A stretch of 64,000 nucleotides of DNA from Lachnospiraceae bacterium (GCA_910575035.1 CAJTDL010000004.1:124001-188000), one strand, 5' to 3'; counted from the first letter of the stretch, positions 1 to 8,410 are shown. The notes: a model not told the origin generated them from the letters alone. Program-made: numbers and translations.

Positions 1-191
1 GTCTGTACCACCTTTTCATTGTCAGAGGAACGGAAATACCCATAAGCGGAATAGCCAACCCATCCGATCACAGCAATACATACAATTGCAGCGCAGCCTG
101 TAGAGAGGGTGCGTTTCAGTTTTTCTTTTTTCATGGTTTTCTTGCGGTTCGCTTTTTCTTGCTTATAGCGGTCTACTTTTGCCTGGCTCAT
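1..191 (-). CDS. Partial membrane-anchored protein, unknown
   Basis: The N-terminal 63 codons of a gene that runs off the left edge of the window. The start is ATG at 191, preceded on the minus strand by an AAGGAGAA ribosome-binding site. The visible protein has a very basic cytoplasmic segment of about 28 residues, rich in Lys and Arg, then one hydrophobic stretch from about residue 29 to 50 that should be a membrane anchor, then the beginning of an outside domain. That topology fits an anchored extracytoplasmic protein, but nothing in this fragment identifies the family. The gene is divergent from folA, about 250 bp away. Confidence 0.6.
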   Translation of the reverse strand, partial: MSQAKVDRYKQEKANRKKTMKKEKLKRTLSTGCAAIVCIAVIGWVGYSAYGYFRSSDNEKVVQ

Positions 192-445
192 AACAATTCT
201 CCTTATCTTCCTTAAAATTAGGCGCCAGCCTCTTGCCATATGCCCGGGATTAGGGCAGCGGCGCCCATATCAAAACTGATTATACACTATTTTTGTGAAA
301 AAGTCTTGAAAAAATGAAAAAAAGAAGAAAATTTTATTTTTCAGAAGATTTAGGCAGTTGGCAGGCGCACAAACGGATTGGTGAAGCCCGTGCGATTTAA
401 GATACGCCATGATAGGCTCAGCAGCGAAAACAGGGGAGGGGCAGA

Positions 446-973
446 ATGGACAGAATGAAGGTTATTGCCTCTGCAGACCAAAACTGGGGTATTGGATTTG
501 GAAGCCGTTTGTTAGCCCATATCCCAGAGGATTTGAAGTTTTTTAAAGAAATGACCATGGGAAATGTGGTAATCATGGGTAGAAAAACCTTAGAAAGCCT
601 TCCAGGCAGGCAGCCCCTGGCAGGCAGGGAAAACTTTGTGGTAACCCATAACCTCTCCTATCAGGTCAAGGGGGCGGCTGTAGTGCATAACATCCAGGAG
701 CTATTACAAGGCCTGGCTCCCCATGCCGGCAAAGAGGTTTATGTGATCGGGGGCGGGGATATCTACCTCCAGATGCTGGATTTATGCGATACCGCCTATA
801 TCACGAAGATTTCCCATGCATACCAGGCGGATGTTTTCTTCCCAAACCTGGATGAAAGAAAGGAATGGGAATTGGCAGTTTCCGGCCGGGAACAGGTTTC
901 TGCCGCCAATGGCCTGAAATACCGCTTTTTAACCTACAGGAGGAGAAAGCATAGCCATCTGTGGATGGTATGA
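446..973 (+). CDS. folA: Dihydrofolate reductase
   Basis: Reduces 7,8-dihydrofolate to tetrahydrofolate with NADPH in the cytoplasm. The 175-residue length is normal for a bacterial enzyme. The N-terminal strand is followed by the W-G-I-G loop, the acidic active-site residue sits in the P-E-D-L-K-F-F helix near residue 29, the G-R-K-T-L-E-S nucleotide-binding segment lies near residue 47, and V-I-G-G-G-D-I-Y near residue 100 is the conserved glycine turn contacting NADPH. ATG 446 follows GGGGAGGG at a good distance; a second in-frame ATG at 455 is possible. No thymidylate synthase gene accompanies it in this window. The downstream carrier gene lies 73 bp further on and may be cotranscribed. 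Confidence 0.95.
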   Translation: MDRMKVIASADQNWGIGFGSRLLAHIPEDLKFFKEMTMGNVVIMGRKTLESLPGRQPLAGRENFVVTHNLSYQVKGAAVVHNIQELLQGLAPHAGKEVYVIGGGDIYLQMLDLCDTAYITKISHAYQADVFFPNLDERKEWELAVSGREQVSAANGLKYRFLTYRRRKHSHLWMV

Positions 974-1046
974 AACATTGCAAATGCCCTATGGTTTGGG
1001 CGATGGAGAAATGTTACGACATTTGGAACGGAGGAGCTGCATTATT

Positions 1047-1994
1047 ATGGAGAACTTTATATTTAGCATCAATGTTACAATTCCTATTTTCCTGGTAATG
1101 GTTCTGGGATGGTGCCTGAAGCAGGCAAATATGCTGAACAGCAATTTTGTAACCGTGGCCAACAAATTTAATTTTAAGGTTACCTTGCCCTTTATGCTGT
1201 TCCGTGACATATCGGCTGTGGATATCCGGGCCGTATTTGACTTGGAATATGTGCTGTTTTGTGCAGTGGCCAGTTCTGTCTGTTTCTGGGCAATCTGGGG
1301 CGGCGCAAAGCTCCTGCTGAAGGAGCGCAGCCTGACAGGAGCCTTTGTGCAGGCTTCCTTCCGCAGCAGCGCCGCTGTTATGGGGCTTGCCTTTATCCAA
1401 AATATCTATGGGCAGTCTGCCATGGGGCCTTTGATGATTGTGGGGGCTGTTCCCCTGTACAATATCTATTCTGTGCTTGTCCTGACCTTCGAGGGTTCTC
1501 AGGAAGGGCTGGACAAAAAAGGGAAAATCCAGGAGGCCTGCGTAAATATCCTGAAAAATCCCATTATCATAGCTATTTTCCTGGGCTTGCTCGTATCCCT
1601 GTGCAGAATCCATTTCCCTGTCCTGGTGGATAAAACCGTGCAGAATGTAGCCCAGATGGCCACCCCTCTTGCCTTGGTGACCTTAGGCGCCGGATTTGAG
1701 GGCAGAAAAGCCCTTGCAAAAATCAAGCCCACGCTGGCGGCGGCTTTTTTAAAGCTGGTAGCCCAGCCCGCCCTTTTCCTGCCTGCTGCGGTTGCTATGG
1801 GCTTTGGCCGTGAAAAACTGATCGCGATTCTCATTATGCTGGCAGCCCCCACTACCCCAAGCTGTTATATTATGGCTAAGAATATGGGGCATGACGGGAC
1901 TCTGACCGCCAGTGTGGTAGTGGCCACCACGCTGCTTTCCGCTTTTACTCTGACGGGGTGGATTTTCCTCTTGAAAGGGTTGGGGTATATCTAA
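1047..1994 (+). CDS. AEC-family (auxin efflux carrier-like) transporter
   Basis: A membrane carrier of about 315 residues with roughly ten hydrophobic segments arranged as two halves, typical of the auxin efflux carrier family, whose bacterial members move organic acids such as malate or malonate. The first helix begins right after the start, with the V-T-I-P-I-F-L-V-M-V-L-G-W pattern usual for the family, and the second half has a P-T-T-P-S-C-Y-I-M-A-K segment near the C-terminus that matches the conserved crossover region. The longer open frame beginning at 978 is less likely because ATG 1047 has a GGAGGAG site upstream and starts where family members begin. The substrate cannot be told from sequence. 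Confidence 0.85.
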   Translation: MENFIFSINVTIPIFLVMVLGWCLKQANMLNSNFVTVANKFNFKVTLPFMLFRDISAVDIRAVFDLEYVLFCAVASSVCFWAIWGGAKLLLKERSLTGAFVQASFRSSAAVMGLAFIQNIYGQSAMGPLMIVGAVPLYNIYSVLVLTFEGSQEGLDKKGKIQEACVNILKNPIIIAIFLGLLVSLCRIHFPVLVDKTVQNVAQMATPLALVTLGAGFEGRKALAKIKPTLAAAFLKLVAQPALFLPAAVAMGFGREKLIAILIMLAAPTTPSCYIMAKNMGHDGTLTASVVVATTLLSAFTLTGWIFLLKGLGYI

Positions 1995-2060
1995 AGAGTT
2001 CTGATGGCGCAGATGCCAGAGGTGGAGATGGTTCTGTGTGGCAGCGGAAATAGAGGCACC

Positions 2061-2083
2061 CGGATTGCGGCTGACGCAATCCG
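2061..2083. repeat. Perfect 9-bp hairpin between convergent genes
   Basis: A perfect inverted repeat (CGGATTGCG, five-base loop, CGCAATCCG) in the 274-bp gap between the AEC carrier and the convergent ABC permease. There is no T-run on either side, so it is not a classical intrinsic terminator, though it could help stop transcription or stabilise the end of a transcript. Nothing else is recognised in this gap. Confidence 0.5.
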
Positions 2084-2268
2084 ATGCTCGCTATCCCTGT
2101 GGACATCCCGAAAAAGCCGTTTTGGTAAAGATGTCTTCTTTCGGCAAGTAAAGTGGAATATATTTTCGAGTTTTGTCCTTATCCAGTGTCATGCTTAGCA
2201 AAAGTTCTAATCTGTATTATCCTGGTGTTTTTACATCATTGGCCTAAAATTACCCCGTCTAAATTGCA

Positions 2269-3009
2269 TCAATCTTTTTCATATCCATTTCTTCGGTAAA
2301 GTATTAAAAATACAAGGATGCTAATGATTAATTCTCCCATAAGCACTGCGATATCCAGAGGTTTTAACGTATATGGCATTTCCTCTGCAAATCCACTTGC
2401 CATTTCTGTCAGCACTCCAGTAAACAAAAACCCCGAGATATGGTGCAGTTTTTCGGAAAGATTTCCAAACATTGGAATCATCATCAACACGATCACCAAT
2501 GGATAAGAAATCAAATTTGCATTCATCTGATTTTTGGCGCAGAGACCAACAATCATTCCCATTACACAACTAATCAGAGAGGCTACCGCACTGACCAGTA
2601 AGAAAGCCACGACAGATACCTGGCTTATAGAAATACCACTAATCACCAATACCACAATATTAATTATATTCATCAACACAAATGGAAATAGAATACTTCC
2701 GATAAAATACTGCATTCCAGTGACTGACGATGTCATTAAGACCCGTAACGTATGTTTCTCTTTCTCTTCTGCAATGGCAGTCCCTACCATCAGGAATCCA
2801 TCCATACACAAATTAAGGGAAATTCCCAAACTCAGGATCAAAGACACCAGAAAGGGTGATAAATCACCTCCCGAATTGATGCTATATAAAATTTTGACCA
2901 TCCATACCATCGCCACGGTTAGAAGCGGCCCGATCATAATCGCTGTATTGCGGCTGATACAAATCCATTTAATCTGTGCAACTGCTGTTAATTTATTGAT
3001 ATTATCCAT
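2269..3009 (-). CDS. ABC-2 type transporter permease
   Basis: A 246-residue integral membrane protein with about six hydrophobic helices, the usual size and shape of a single-domain ABC-2 permease. The stretch A-I-A-E-E-K-E-K-H-T-L-R-V-L around residue 80 is the cytoplasmic coupling region seen in this family, where E-K-E-x-x-T-L is typical. It starts 13 bp after the stop of the ATPase gene, so the two form one transcription unit. Together they most likely export a peptide, lipid or antimicrobial compound; such pairs next to a LytTR regulator often serve bacteriocin immunity or peptide export. The region is clearly more AT-rich than the flanking metabolic genes, consistent with acquisition. 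Confidence 0.85.
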   Translation of the reverse strand: MDNINKLTAVAQIKWICISRNTAIMIGPLLTVAMVWMVKILYSINSGGDLSPFLVSLILSLGISLNLCMDGFLMVGTAIAEEKEKHTLRVLMTSSVTGMQYFIGSILFPFVLMNIINIVVLVISGISISQVSVVAFLLVSAVASLISCVMGMIVGLCAKNQMNANLISYPLVIVLMMIPMFGNLSEKLHHISGFLFTGVLTEMASGFAEEMPYTLKPLDIAVLMGELIISILVFLILYRRNGYEKD

Positions 3010-3022
3010 ATTAAAACTCCTC

Positions 3023-3889
3023 TCACATACTGGCTAATCCAAGGGATGCCCCTGTTACTTGTAAAAATACATGTTCTAATGTTGGCTCACAAGAATGAAT
3101 ACACTGTATTTCATCTCTCTGCATCCATTCTGAAATTTTTGCAATATTTTGAGGACTTTGCTCTAAGACGACTTCTTCCTGATTATTCAAAAGCAGATGA
3201 TATTTTTTATTTTGATTATATTTCAGGCAAAGTTCTTTGGGCGATCCACACTCCACAATTTTCCCCTGATACAAAAGTGCAACTCTATCACAAAGTTTTG
3301 TGGCTTCTTCCATATTATGTGTAGTCAAAAAAATTGACATACCTTCTTCTTTCAGTCCCAACAACATTTTATGGATAGATACCGCAGTCGATGGATCTAA
3401 TCCGCTTGTCGGCTCGTCAAGAAATAAAATTCTTGGCTTATGAAGGACTGCCCTGGCCAAAACAAGTCTTTGCGTCTGCCCTCTGGAAAGTTTACCTGCC
3501 GGCTTTTTACGATGTTCATACAATTCCACCTGATGTAAGACTTCCTCCACTCTTACACTGGGAACTCGCCATATTTTTGCAAACATACTTAAATTCTGCC
3601 ATACTGTCATTTTCTCATAAATTCCGCTTTGATCAGAAACCACGCCAATTTTTTCATAAATTGATTCATCAATATTAACCGTATCTGTATCAAGAATTTT
3701 CGCCTCTCCAGATGTTTGCCTTAACTGTCCTGTGATTATTTTAATCGTGGTAGTTTTTCCAGCGCCCGACGGCCCTAAAAATCCAAGAATTTCGCCTTTA
3801 TGAAGCGTAATATTGATATCCTTAAGCGCCAATTCCGTCTTATAGCGCTTAGAAATATGTGATAAATCCAGCAATACATTTTGTTCCAT
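3023..3889 (-). CDS. ABC transporter ATP-binding protein
   Basis: The 288-residue ATPase that powers the ABC-2 permease downstream. Walker A is G-P-S-G-A-G-K-T-T near residue 40, the signature motif is L-S-R-G-Q-T-Q-R near residue 134, Walker B with its catalytic Glu is I-L-F-L-D-E-P-T-S-G-L-D-P near residue 155, and the switch His is in T-T-H-N-M near residue 190. The signature starts with L-S-R-G rather than L-S-G-G, a common variant in this subfamily. The C-terminal 70 residues form the extra domain of drug- and peptide-exporter ATPases. The 160-bp leader before it carries the direct repeat described separately, so this operon is probably the target of the adjacent LytTR regulator. Confidence 0.93.
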   Translation of the reverse strand: MEQNVLLDLSHISKRYKTELALKDINITLHKGEILGFLGPSGAGKTTTIKIITGQLRQTSGEAKILDTDTVNIDESIYEKIGVVSDQSGIYEKMTVWQNLSMFAKIWRVPSVRVEEVLHQVELYEHRKKPAGKLSRGQTQRLVLARAVLHKPRILFLDEPTSGLDPSTAVSIHKMLLGLKEEGMSIFLTTHNMEEATKLCDRVALLYQGKIVECGSPKELCLKYNQNKKYHLLLNNQEEVVLEQSPQNIAKISEWMQRDEIQCIHSCEPTLEHVFLQVTGASLGLASM

Positions 3890-3999
3890 AACATAACCCT
3901 CTTTCTAAAATATTTTCTTTATCATTGCCCTGTTTTTCTATCGCAGAGTAATTATGATGGAAGTATCGTATCATGTTTTATCACCTTTATGCTGAGTTC

Positions 4000-4029
4000 T
4001 GCCTGAATGATATACTATATTGCCTGAAA
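4000..4029 (-). promoter_or_regulatory. Candidate LytTR regulator binding site
   Basis: Two copies of a nine-base motif, read on the minus strand as TTTCAGGCA and ATTCAGGCA, occupy 4021-4029 and 4000-4008. Their starts are exactly 21 bp apart. LytTR-domain regulators such as AgrA bind paired nine-base direct repeats separated by 12 bp, which is the same geometry. The repeats sit about 110 bp upstream of the ABC ATPase start and just downstream of the LytTR regulator gene. A minus-strand extended -10 (TGATACGAT) follows nearer the gene. The assignment is inference from spacing and context. Confidence 0.5.
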
Positions 4030-4050
4030 TGGCTTGTGAAACGCTGTCAT

Positions 4051-4785
4051 CTAAATTCTGCTCAACAACTCCCCCTTCATATTTTTAGAAAACAGACATT
4101 TTTCTCCGTTATCCATAAGAATTTCCCGATGCTTTAAATCTAACTCCTGAATCTTATTTACATTGACTAGATATGACCTGTGAACCCTTAAAAAATGCTC
4201 CCTAAACTGCTCTTGCAACTCCTGCATGCTGCCAATAAAATCAATACAGTCATTCTCCGCATGAAGTTCTATTCTGTGTGTACGGACACTTGTCTCAAAG
4301 AACATAATTTCATCCACTGGAACATGCTTGACAATATCCAAAACCTTTACTGTAAAGTATTCCTTTTGCTCTCCTTGCTCCTTACACATCCGATCAGTAA
4401 TGATCGCAAGGTTTTTGTGCATCCCAGCCAGCATTTTTTCAGAATTGCCCTTTACGATATAATCCAGCGCTTCCAGGTGATAACGAAATGTCTCAAATGC
4501 CAGATCTGGAAAGGAAGTCACATAGATTAGAAAACCTCTGGTATCAAACTTTCGAATCTGTTGTCCCAGCATAAATCCATCCATCGGCTCATCCTTAAGC
4601 TCCACATCCAGAAAATAAATTCCTCTCTTTGGATCCGCTGCCACCGCTTCAATAATTTCCTGGGGATGCCTGCTGCACAGAGCAATCTGCATATCATAAC
4701 CCTCCATCATAATTTGTTTTTCTAAAAACTTTTTCTGTGCGGCGAGTATCATCGCATCATCTTCACAAATATAAATTGGAAGCAT
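4051..4785 (-). CDS. LytTR-family response regulator
   Basis: A 244-residue AgrA/ComE-like regulator. Residues 1-125 are the receiver domain, with the acidic pair E-D-D at residues 8-10 and the phosphoacceptor Asp in F-L-D-V-E-L near residue 60. Residues 140-244 are a LytTR DNA-binding domain, with F-F-E-T, H-R-S-Y-L-V-N and a final F-S-K-N region typical of the fold. I chose ATG 4785 rather than the in-frame ATG at 4812 because GGAGGAAAAAAA sits directly before it. The gene begins about 30 bp after the stop of the sensor kinase, so the pair is cotranscribed. The likely target is the ABC operon immediately downstream. Confidence 0.9.
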   Translation of the reverse strand: MLPIYICEDDAMILAAQKKFLEKQIMMEGYDMQIALCSRHPQEIIEAVAADPKRGIYFLDVELKDEPMDGFMLGQQIRKFDTRGFLIYVTSFPDLAFETFRYHLEALDYIVKGNSEKMLAGMHKNLAIITDRMCKEQGEQKEYFTVKVLDIVKHVPVDEIMFFETSVRTHRIELHAENDCIDFIGSMQELQEQFREHFLRVHRSYLVNVNKIQELDLKHREILMDNGEKCLFSKNMKGELLSRI

Positions 4786-4815
4786 ATTTTTTTCCTCCAC
4801 AATTTTTAACACTTC

Positions 4816-6192
4816 TTATTCCTGTATCTTTAATTCCTGAATAAAATAGCCATCCTTGATTGTTGTTAGAGAGAAGACATTTTCATAATGTTCTAAAATA
4901 CTTTTATAACTTGCAAGGCCAATTCCTCTGTCCGCCCCTCTGGTAGAATAACCTTGCTGCCAGATCTTGTGAAAATCAATGTTTGAATACAATGGATTTC
5001 TTACTTGAAATGTTGTGCATTCTTCCTGGCTGCTAATCATAATATGTATCTGCGGTTTTGGCTTCTTACCTTTTTTTCCTTGTACTTCATCAATCGCATT
5101 GTCAATCAGTATCCCCAGGCATCTGCACAAGTCAGTCGTTCTCAGCCGCGTTCTATCAAATGGACGCAATACTTCCAGTTCACAGGAAATCTGCTCCTGC
5201 TGCATTTTTTCCATTTTCCCCAACAGCAGCCCTTTTACCTCAAGCATATGAATATTTCCAAGCTGTGTCAATCTGCGTATCTGTTCCCCCACCTGATAAT
5301 CAAAATCGCTTGTCATATCCTGGATAAAATTCTGCACTGCTTCCATATTTCCCTCTTTTGCCTGAAGGTACATGCCGGACATCATATTTTTATAATCATG
5401 ACGGAATCTTCGCATTTCACTCTGCAGTTTTTCTAAACTCTCAATATAAGCATTTTGCTGCTGCATGCTAATCTGCTGAGCCTGAATTTGCTTCTTTTGC
5501 ATTTCCTGACGCCCTGCATAACCGAAAATAATAAAAACAATCAGTAGATATAACAGAGAAACGACTGCATTATCGTTACCAACTCGTTCTCCTATTTGCA
5601 CCATATAATAAAGTATTTCAGACAAAATTGGGTATAAACTGATAAAAATAATACTTACCTTTTTCGATTCTTTCCGTTCAATCCACATTCGGAACATTTT
5701 CCCAACTCCAGTTTTATATAGAAGCAGCACCCAGATAATCTCTATAAGCGGTGTTAATACATACAGAAAAAAATAATATATTAACCGTTCTCCCAAAATA
5801 TCCAAATGAAAAGTCATATTAGGTGAAAAAAAAACTCCGATATGTACCGCAAACGATTCCAACATTTCTAAAAAAACAGCCGAAATCCAACAAGTCAGCA
5901 GATTTTCTCGATAGAGAAAATATAAATAAGACATTGCTCCTGTCATTCCCATATAGGTAAACAAGATTTGTCCTGCATGATACCTCCATCTAAAGATACC
6001 TACTTTATAAAAAACTGTCCCTATCAATGCCCAGACACAGATAAATAATATAGTACAAGCAATTATTTTCACTTTGCGGGCTCTTATTTGATATGGTTTT
6101 CGCGCCAAAAGTAACATAGACATCCAGAGCATAAATAGCACGCTTATTGTCAAACCAAAGGTATTACTGCAGAAAAGCTCCCAAAAACTCAT
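4816..6192 (-). CDS. GHKL-domain sensor histidine kinase (AgrC-like)
   Basis: A 458-residue membrane sensor. The first 230 residues hold about six hydrophobic helices, a coiled segment rich in Gln follows, and R-H-D-Y-K-N-M near residue 272 carries the phosphoacceptor His in the form used by AgrC-type kinases. The C-terminal ATPase domain has N-A-I-D-E as the N-box near residue 353 and G-I-G-L-A-S-Y near residue 427 as the G-box. Kinases of this class usually sense a peptide. No agrB or clear agrD-like gene is visible beside it, so the signal may be an external peptide or the substrate of the neighbouring exporter. Start ATG 6192 follows GAGGATT. Confidence 0.9.
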   Translation of the reverse strand: MSFWELFCSNTFGLTISVLFMLWMSMLLLARKPYQIRARKVKIIACTILFICVWALIGTVFYKVGIFRWRYHAGQILFTYMGMTGAMSYLYFLYRENLLTCWISAVFLEMLESFAVHIGVFFSPNMTFHLDILGERLIYYFFLYVLTPLIEIIWVLLLYKTGVGKMFRMWIERKESKKVSIIFISLYPILSEILYYMVQIGERVGNDNAVVSLLYLLIVFIIFGYAGRQEMQKKQIQAQQISMQQQNAYIESLEKLQSEMRRFRHDYKNMMSGMYLQAKEGNMEAVQNFIQDMTSDFDYQVGEQIRRLTQLGNIHMLEVKGLLLGKMEKMQQEQISCELEVLRPFDRTRLRTTDLCRCLGILIDNAIDEVQGKKGKKPKPQIHIMISSQEECTTFQVRNPLYSNIDFHKIWQQGYSTRGADRGIGLASYKSILEHYENVFSLTTIKDGYFIQELKIQE

Positions 6193-6218
6193 AATCCTCT
6201 TTTACCTCCTACAACTTC

Positions 6219-6371
6219 TCACACTCCTGGCGATCCAGGATTTGCATTTCTCTTACGGATGATACATATCCTTCCCTTCCAATATGGTTCCCAGTGTTTT
6301 TTCACTGCCTGGTATTTTTCTTCATTTTGAAATAGGCCATAAATACCTGCCTTGTCATATAGATTGGCCAT
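6219..6371 (-). CDS. Small 50-residue ORF, possibly a truncated methyltransferase N-terminus
   Basis: A 50-codon frame with an excellent AAGGAGG site seven bases before ATG 6371, ending 27 bp before the sensor kinase start. The product begins M-A-N-L-Y-D-K-A-G-I-Y-G-L-F and continues with E-E-K-Y-Q-A-V-K-K-H-W-E. From memory this resembles the first 30 residues of a clostridial class I SAM-dependent methyltransferase family, but the glycine-rich SAM motif that should follow is absent, so it may be a decayed remnant whose start signals survive. It has no Gly-Gly leader or Cys-based thiolactone pattern, so it is not an obvious AgrD-like pheromone. Confidence in a functional product is low. Confidence 0.35.
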   Translation of the reverse strand: MANLYDKAGIYGLFQNEEKYQAVKKHWEPYWKGRICIIRKRNANPGSPGV

Positions 6372-6486
6372 AAGAGCCTCCTTAAAGATTTTTTGTTGTT
6401 TCAGTTCCTTCTATATTTTACTTCCCTATTGCCATTTCTGCAACTGAAAAGAAGGATAATCTATAAAATCCTTTAAGATGCTGTTG

Positions 6487-6517
6487 TTATTCACGGCAAA
6501 TGTCAGTAACTGAATTT
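6487..6517 (+). repeat. Dispersed intergenic repeat, family A, copy 1
   Basis: A weak copy of an intergenic repeat whose consensus reads roughly TTATTCACGGCCAATGTCA followed by ATAACTTAAGGGATTTTACA. This copy keeps the first half and TAACTGAATTT. It lies just upstream of the putP promoter. Other copies are at 8250-8410 (two, inverted), about 36245-36310 and 49813-49850. Confidence 0.5.
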
Positions 6518-6550
6518 CCACGCTTTCTCCGAAGGATTGCCCTATAATAC

Positions 6551-6579
6551 TTGACGTTATTGTGATAATTTGCTAAAGT
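6551..6579 (+). promoter_or_regulatory. Vegetative promoter of putP
   Basis: TTGACG at 6551-6556 and TAAAGT at 6574-6579 are separated by 17 bp, and TG precedes the -10 as an extended -10 element. A GGAG ribosome-binding site and ATG 6621 follow 30-40 bp downstream. Confidence 0.65.
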
Positions 6580-6620
6580 ATGAAAAGCAGTAAAAATAAA
6601 ATACATAAAGGAGTAAAATT

Positions 6621-8168
6621 ATGGAATTGAACACAATTTGGTTTCTCGTGGCTTTTGCAGCTTATCTGCTGATGATGGTTACCATTGGCGCATTTTATAT
6701 GAAGCGGAACAAGGATGCAGATGATTATTTTTTGGGAGGGCGCGGTTTAGGCGGCTGGGTAGCGGCTCTTTCAGCACAGGCTTCTGATATGAGCGGCTGG
6801 CTTTTGATGGGGCTGCCGGGATCTGTGTATGCTTTAGGGACAGGACAGGCCTGGATAGCAGTGGGATTGTTTATTGGGACAGTGCTGAACTGGTACTTTA
6901 TCTCAGCAAGGCTGCGCCGGTATACGATCCGGGCAAATAATTCTGTGACATTTCCGGAATATCTGGAGAACCGTTTCCATGACAAGAAGAAAGTACTGCT
7001 GTTAGTTTCTTCTATTGTGATTGTGGTGTTTTTCCTGGTGTATACAGCCTCTGCCCTTGCGGCCGGCGGGAAGCTATTTGCCAGTGTGTTTGGAGTGGAT
7101 TACACCTTAGCCCTTACCATTGGCGCTGCAGTTATTTTGGCTTATACCTTCATGGGGGGATTTATGGCTGTTTGTACAACGGATTTTATACAAGGAACCT
7201 TGATGCTGATTGCCCTTTTGGTGGTGCCGATTTTGGCTTATGCCTTCGTGGGCCCGGAAAACATGACAGCCAACCTGGCGGCCAGCAACGTGCCGGGAGG
7301 GGTGGATGGATATTTGAACCTGTTCAGCAATGGGGAGCGCCCCTATGGGGCAATCGAGGTCATTTCCCAGCTGGCATGGGGATTAGGCTATTGTGGGATG
7401 CCCCATATCTTAACCCGGTTTATGGCGGTGAGAAGTGAGAAAGAGCTGAAAAAATCCAGGGTCATCGCAACCATTTGGGTGGCGGTTTCCCTGGGGATGG
7501 CAGTGGTAATTGGCGTTATAGGGCGTGCTTACCTGTTTCCAGCTATTCTTGGAGAAGGGGCAGTATCTACAGAGAATGTGTTTATTGAGATGATCACCCA
7601 ATTGTTTACCAAGGATCTGAATCTGGCATTTATTGGAGGGATTTTCCTTTGCGGGATATTGGCAGCAATTATGTCCACGGCAGATTCCCAGCTTTTGATT
7701 GCGGCCTCCTCAGCTTCAAAGGATATTTACCAGGGAGTGATCAATCCGAAGGCCAGCAGCAAAAAAGTGCTGCTGCTCAGCCGTGTGACGGTTATTGTGG
7801 TGGCAGTCCTTGCATATTTGATTGCACTGGATCCCAACAGCAGTATTATGGGGCTGGTGTCCAATGCCTGGGCAGGGCTTGGATCTGCTTTTGGCCCTAC
7901 TATTGTGCTTTCCCTGTTCTGGAAGAGGACGAATATGCCAGGGGCTGTGGCTGGCATTATATCCGGCGGCCTTACGGTGATTATTTGGGATTACATACCA
8001 CTGGCTGGCGGGCAGACTTTAGGGGCGGCTACAGGGCTGTATTCTCTGGTTGTAGGGTTTGCAATCAGCCTGATACTGATCCTGGCGGTGAGCCTTTGCA
8101 CAAAAGCGCCAGATGCAGAAATGGTCCGGGAGTTTGAGGATGTGGCAGCCGGGAGGGTGAATGGATAA
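6621..8168 (+). CDS. putP: Sodium/proline symporter
   Basis: A 515-residue sodium:solute symporter of the PutP type that imports proline with Na+ across the cytoplasmic membrane. About 13 hydrophobic helices are present. F-L-G-G-R-G-L-G near residue 40, S-A-Q-A-S-D-M-S-G-W-L near residue 52 and the A-I-M-S-T-A-D-S-Q-L-L segment near residue 350 are hallmark SSS-family motifs; the latter contains the Ser/Thr pair used for sodium binding. Length matches PutP (about 500). It is a single gene with its own promoter and terminator. In this organism it can use the sodium gradient made by the decarboxylase operon and possibly Rnf. Confidence 0.93.
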   Translation: MELNTIWFLVAFAAYLLMMVTIGAFYMKRNKDADDYFLGGRGLGGWVAALSAQASDMSGWLLMGLPGSVYALGTGQAWIAVGLFIGTVLNWYFISARLRRYTIRANNSVTFPEYLENRFHDKKKVLLLVSSIVIVVFFLVYTASALAAGGKLFASVFGVDYTLALTIGAAVILAYTFMGGFMAVCTTDFIQGTLMLIALLVVPILAYAFVGPENMTANLAASNVPGGVDGYLNLFSNGERPYGAIEVISQLAWGLGYCGMPHILTRFMAVRSEKELKKSRVIATIWVAVSLGMAVVIGVIGRAYLFPAILGEGAVSTENVFIEMITQLFTKDLNLAFIGGIFLCGILAAIMSTADSQLLIAASSASKDIYQGVINPKASSKKVLLLSRVTVIVVAVLAYLIALDPNSSIMGLVSNAWAGLGSAFGPTIVLSLFWKRTNMPGAVAGIISGGLTVIIWDYIPLAGGQTLGAATGLYSLVVGFAISLILILAVSLCTKAPDAEMVREFEDVAAGRVNG

Positions 8169-8180
8169 GTAGAAGTAAAA

Positions 8181-8221
8181 GGCGTAAAGCGGTGAAGGGT
8201 TTCAGGCTTTGCGCTTTTTTA
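8181..8221 (+). terminator. Intrinsic terminator of putP
   Basis: GGCGTAAAGC at 8181-8190 pairs with GCTTTGCGC at 8206-8214, with one G-T wobble, and is followed directly by six T residues. It begins 12 bp after the putP stop codon. Confidence 0.85.
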
Positions 8222-8249
8222 TGTAGGGCGGACAGATATAGGGCAGAAG

Positions 8250-8410
8250 GCTGTTATTCATGGCCAATGTCATTTACTTACGGAATTTGGGAGCTGTTTA
8301 TTGGCTCCCCAGCCAGCCGCCAAGCCCCCAGCCGGACGCCAAGCCGCCCCTGCCGCCAGCCTGTAAAATCCCTTAACGTATCGGCATTGGCTGCGAATCG
8401 TAACGGCTGG
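8250..8410. repeat. Inverted pair of family A repeats ahead of ilvB
   Basis: A plus-strand copy (8250-8290, with GTTATTCATGGCCAATGTCA and then ACTTACGGAATTTG) and a minus-strand copy (about 8360-8410, containing CTGTAAAATCCCTTAACG and CGGCATTGGC) face each other around a GC-rich centre with repeated CCAGCC and CGCCAAGCC units. The pair can fold into a long stem. It fills most of the 350-bp gap between putP and ilvB. No T-box or other riboswitch motif is recognisable before ilvB; a possible extended -10 (TGATACAAT, about 8466-8474) follows. Confidence 0.6.

Noticed and set aside
2004-2198. 64-codon frame after the AEC carrier
   Set aside because: No ribosome-binding site, overlaps a perfect hairpin, and the product has no coding character.
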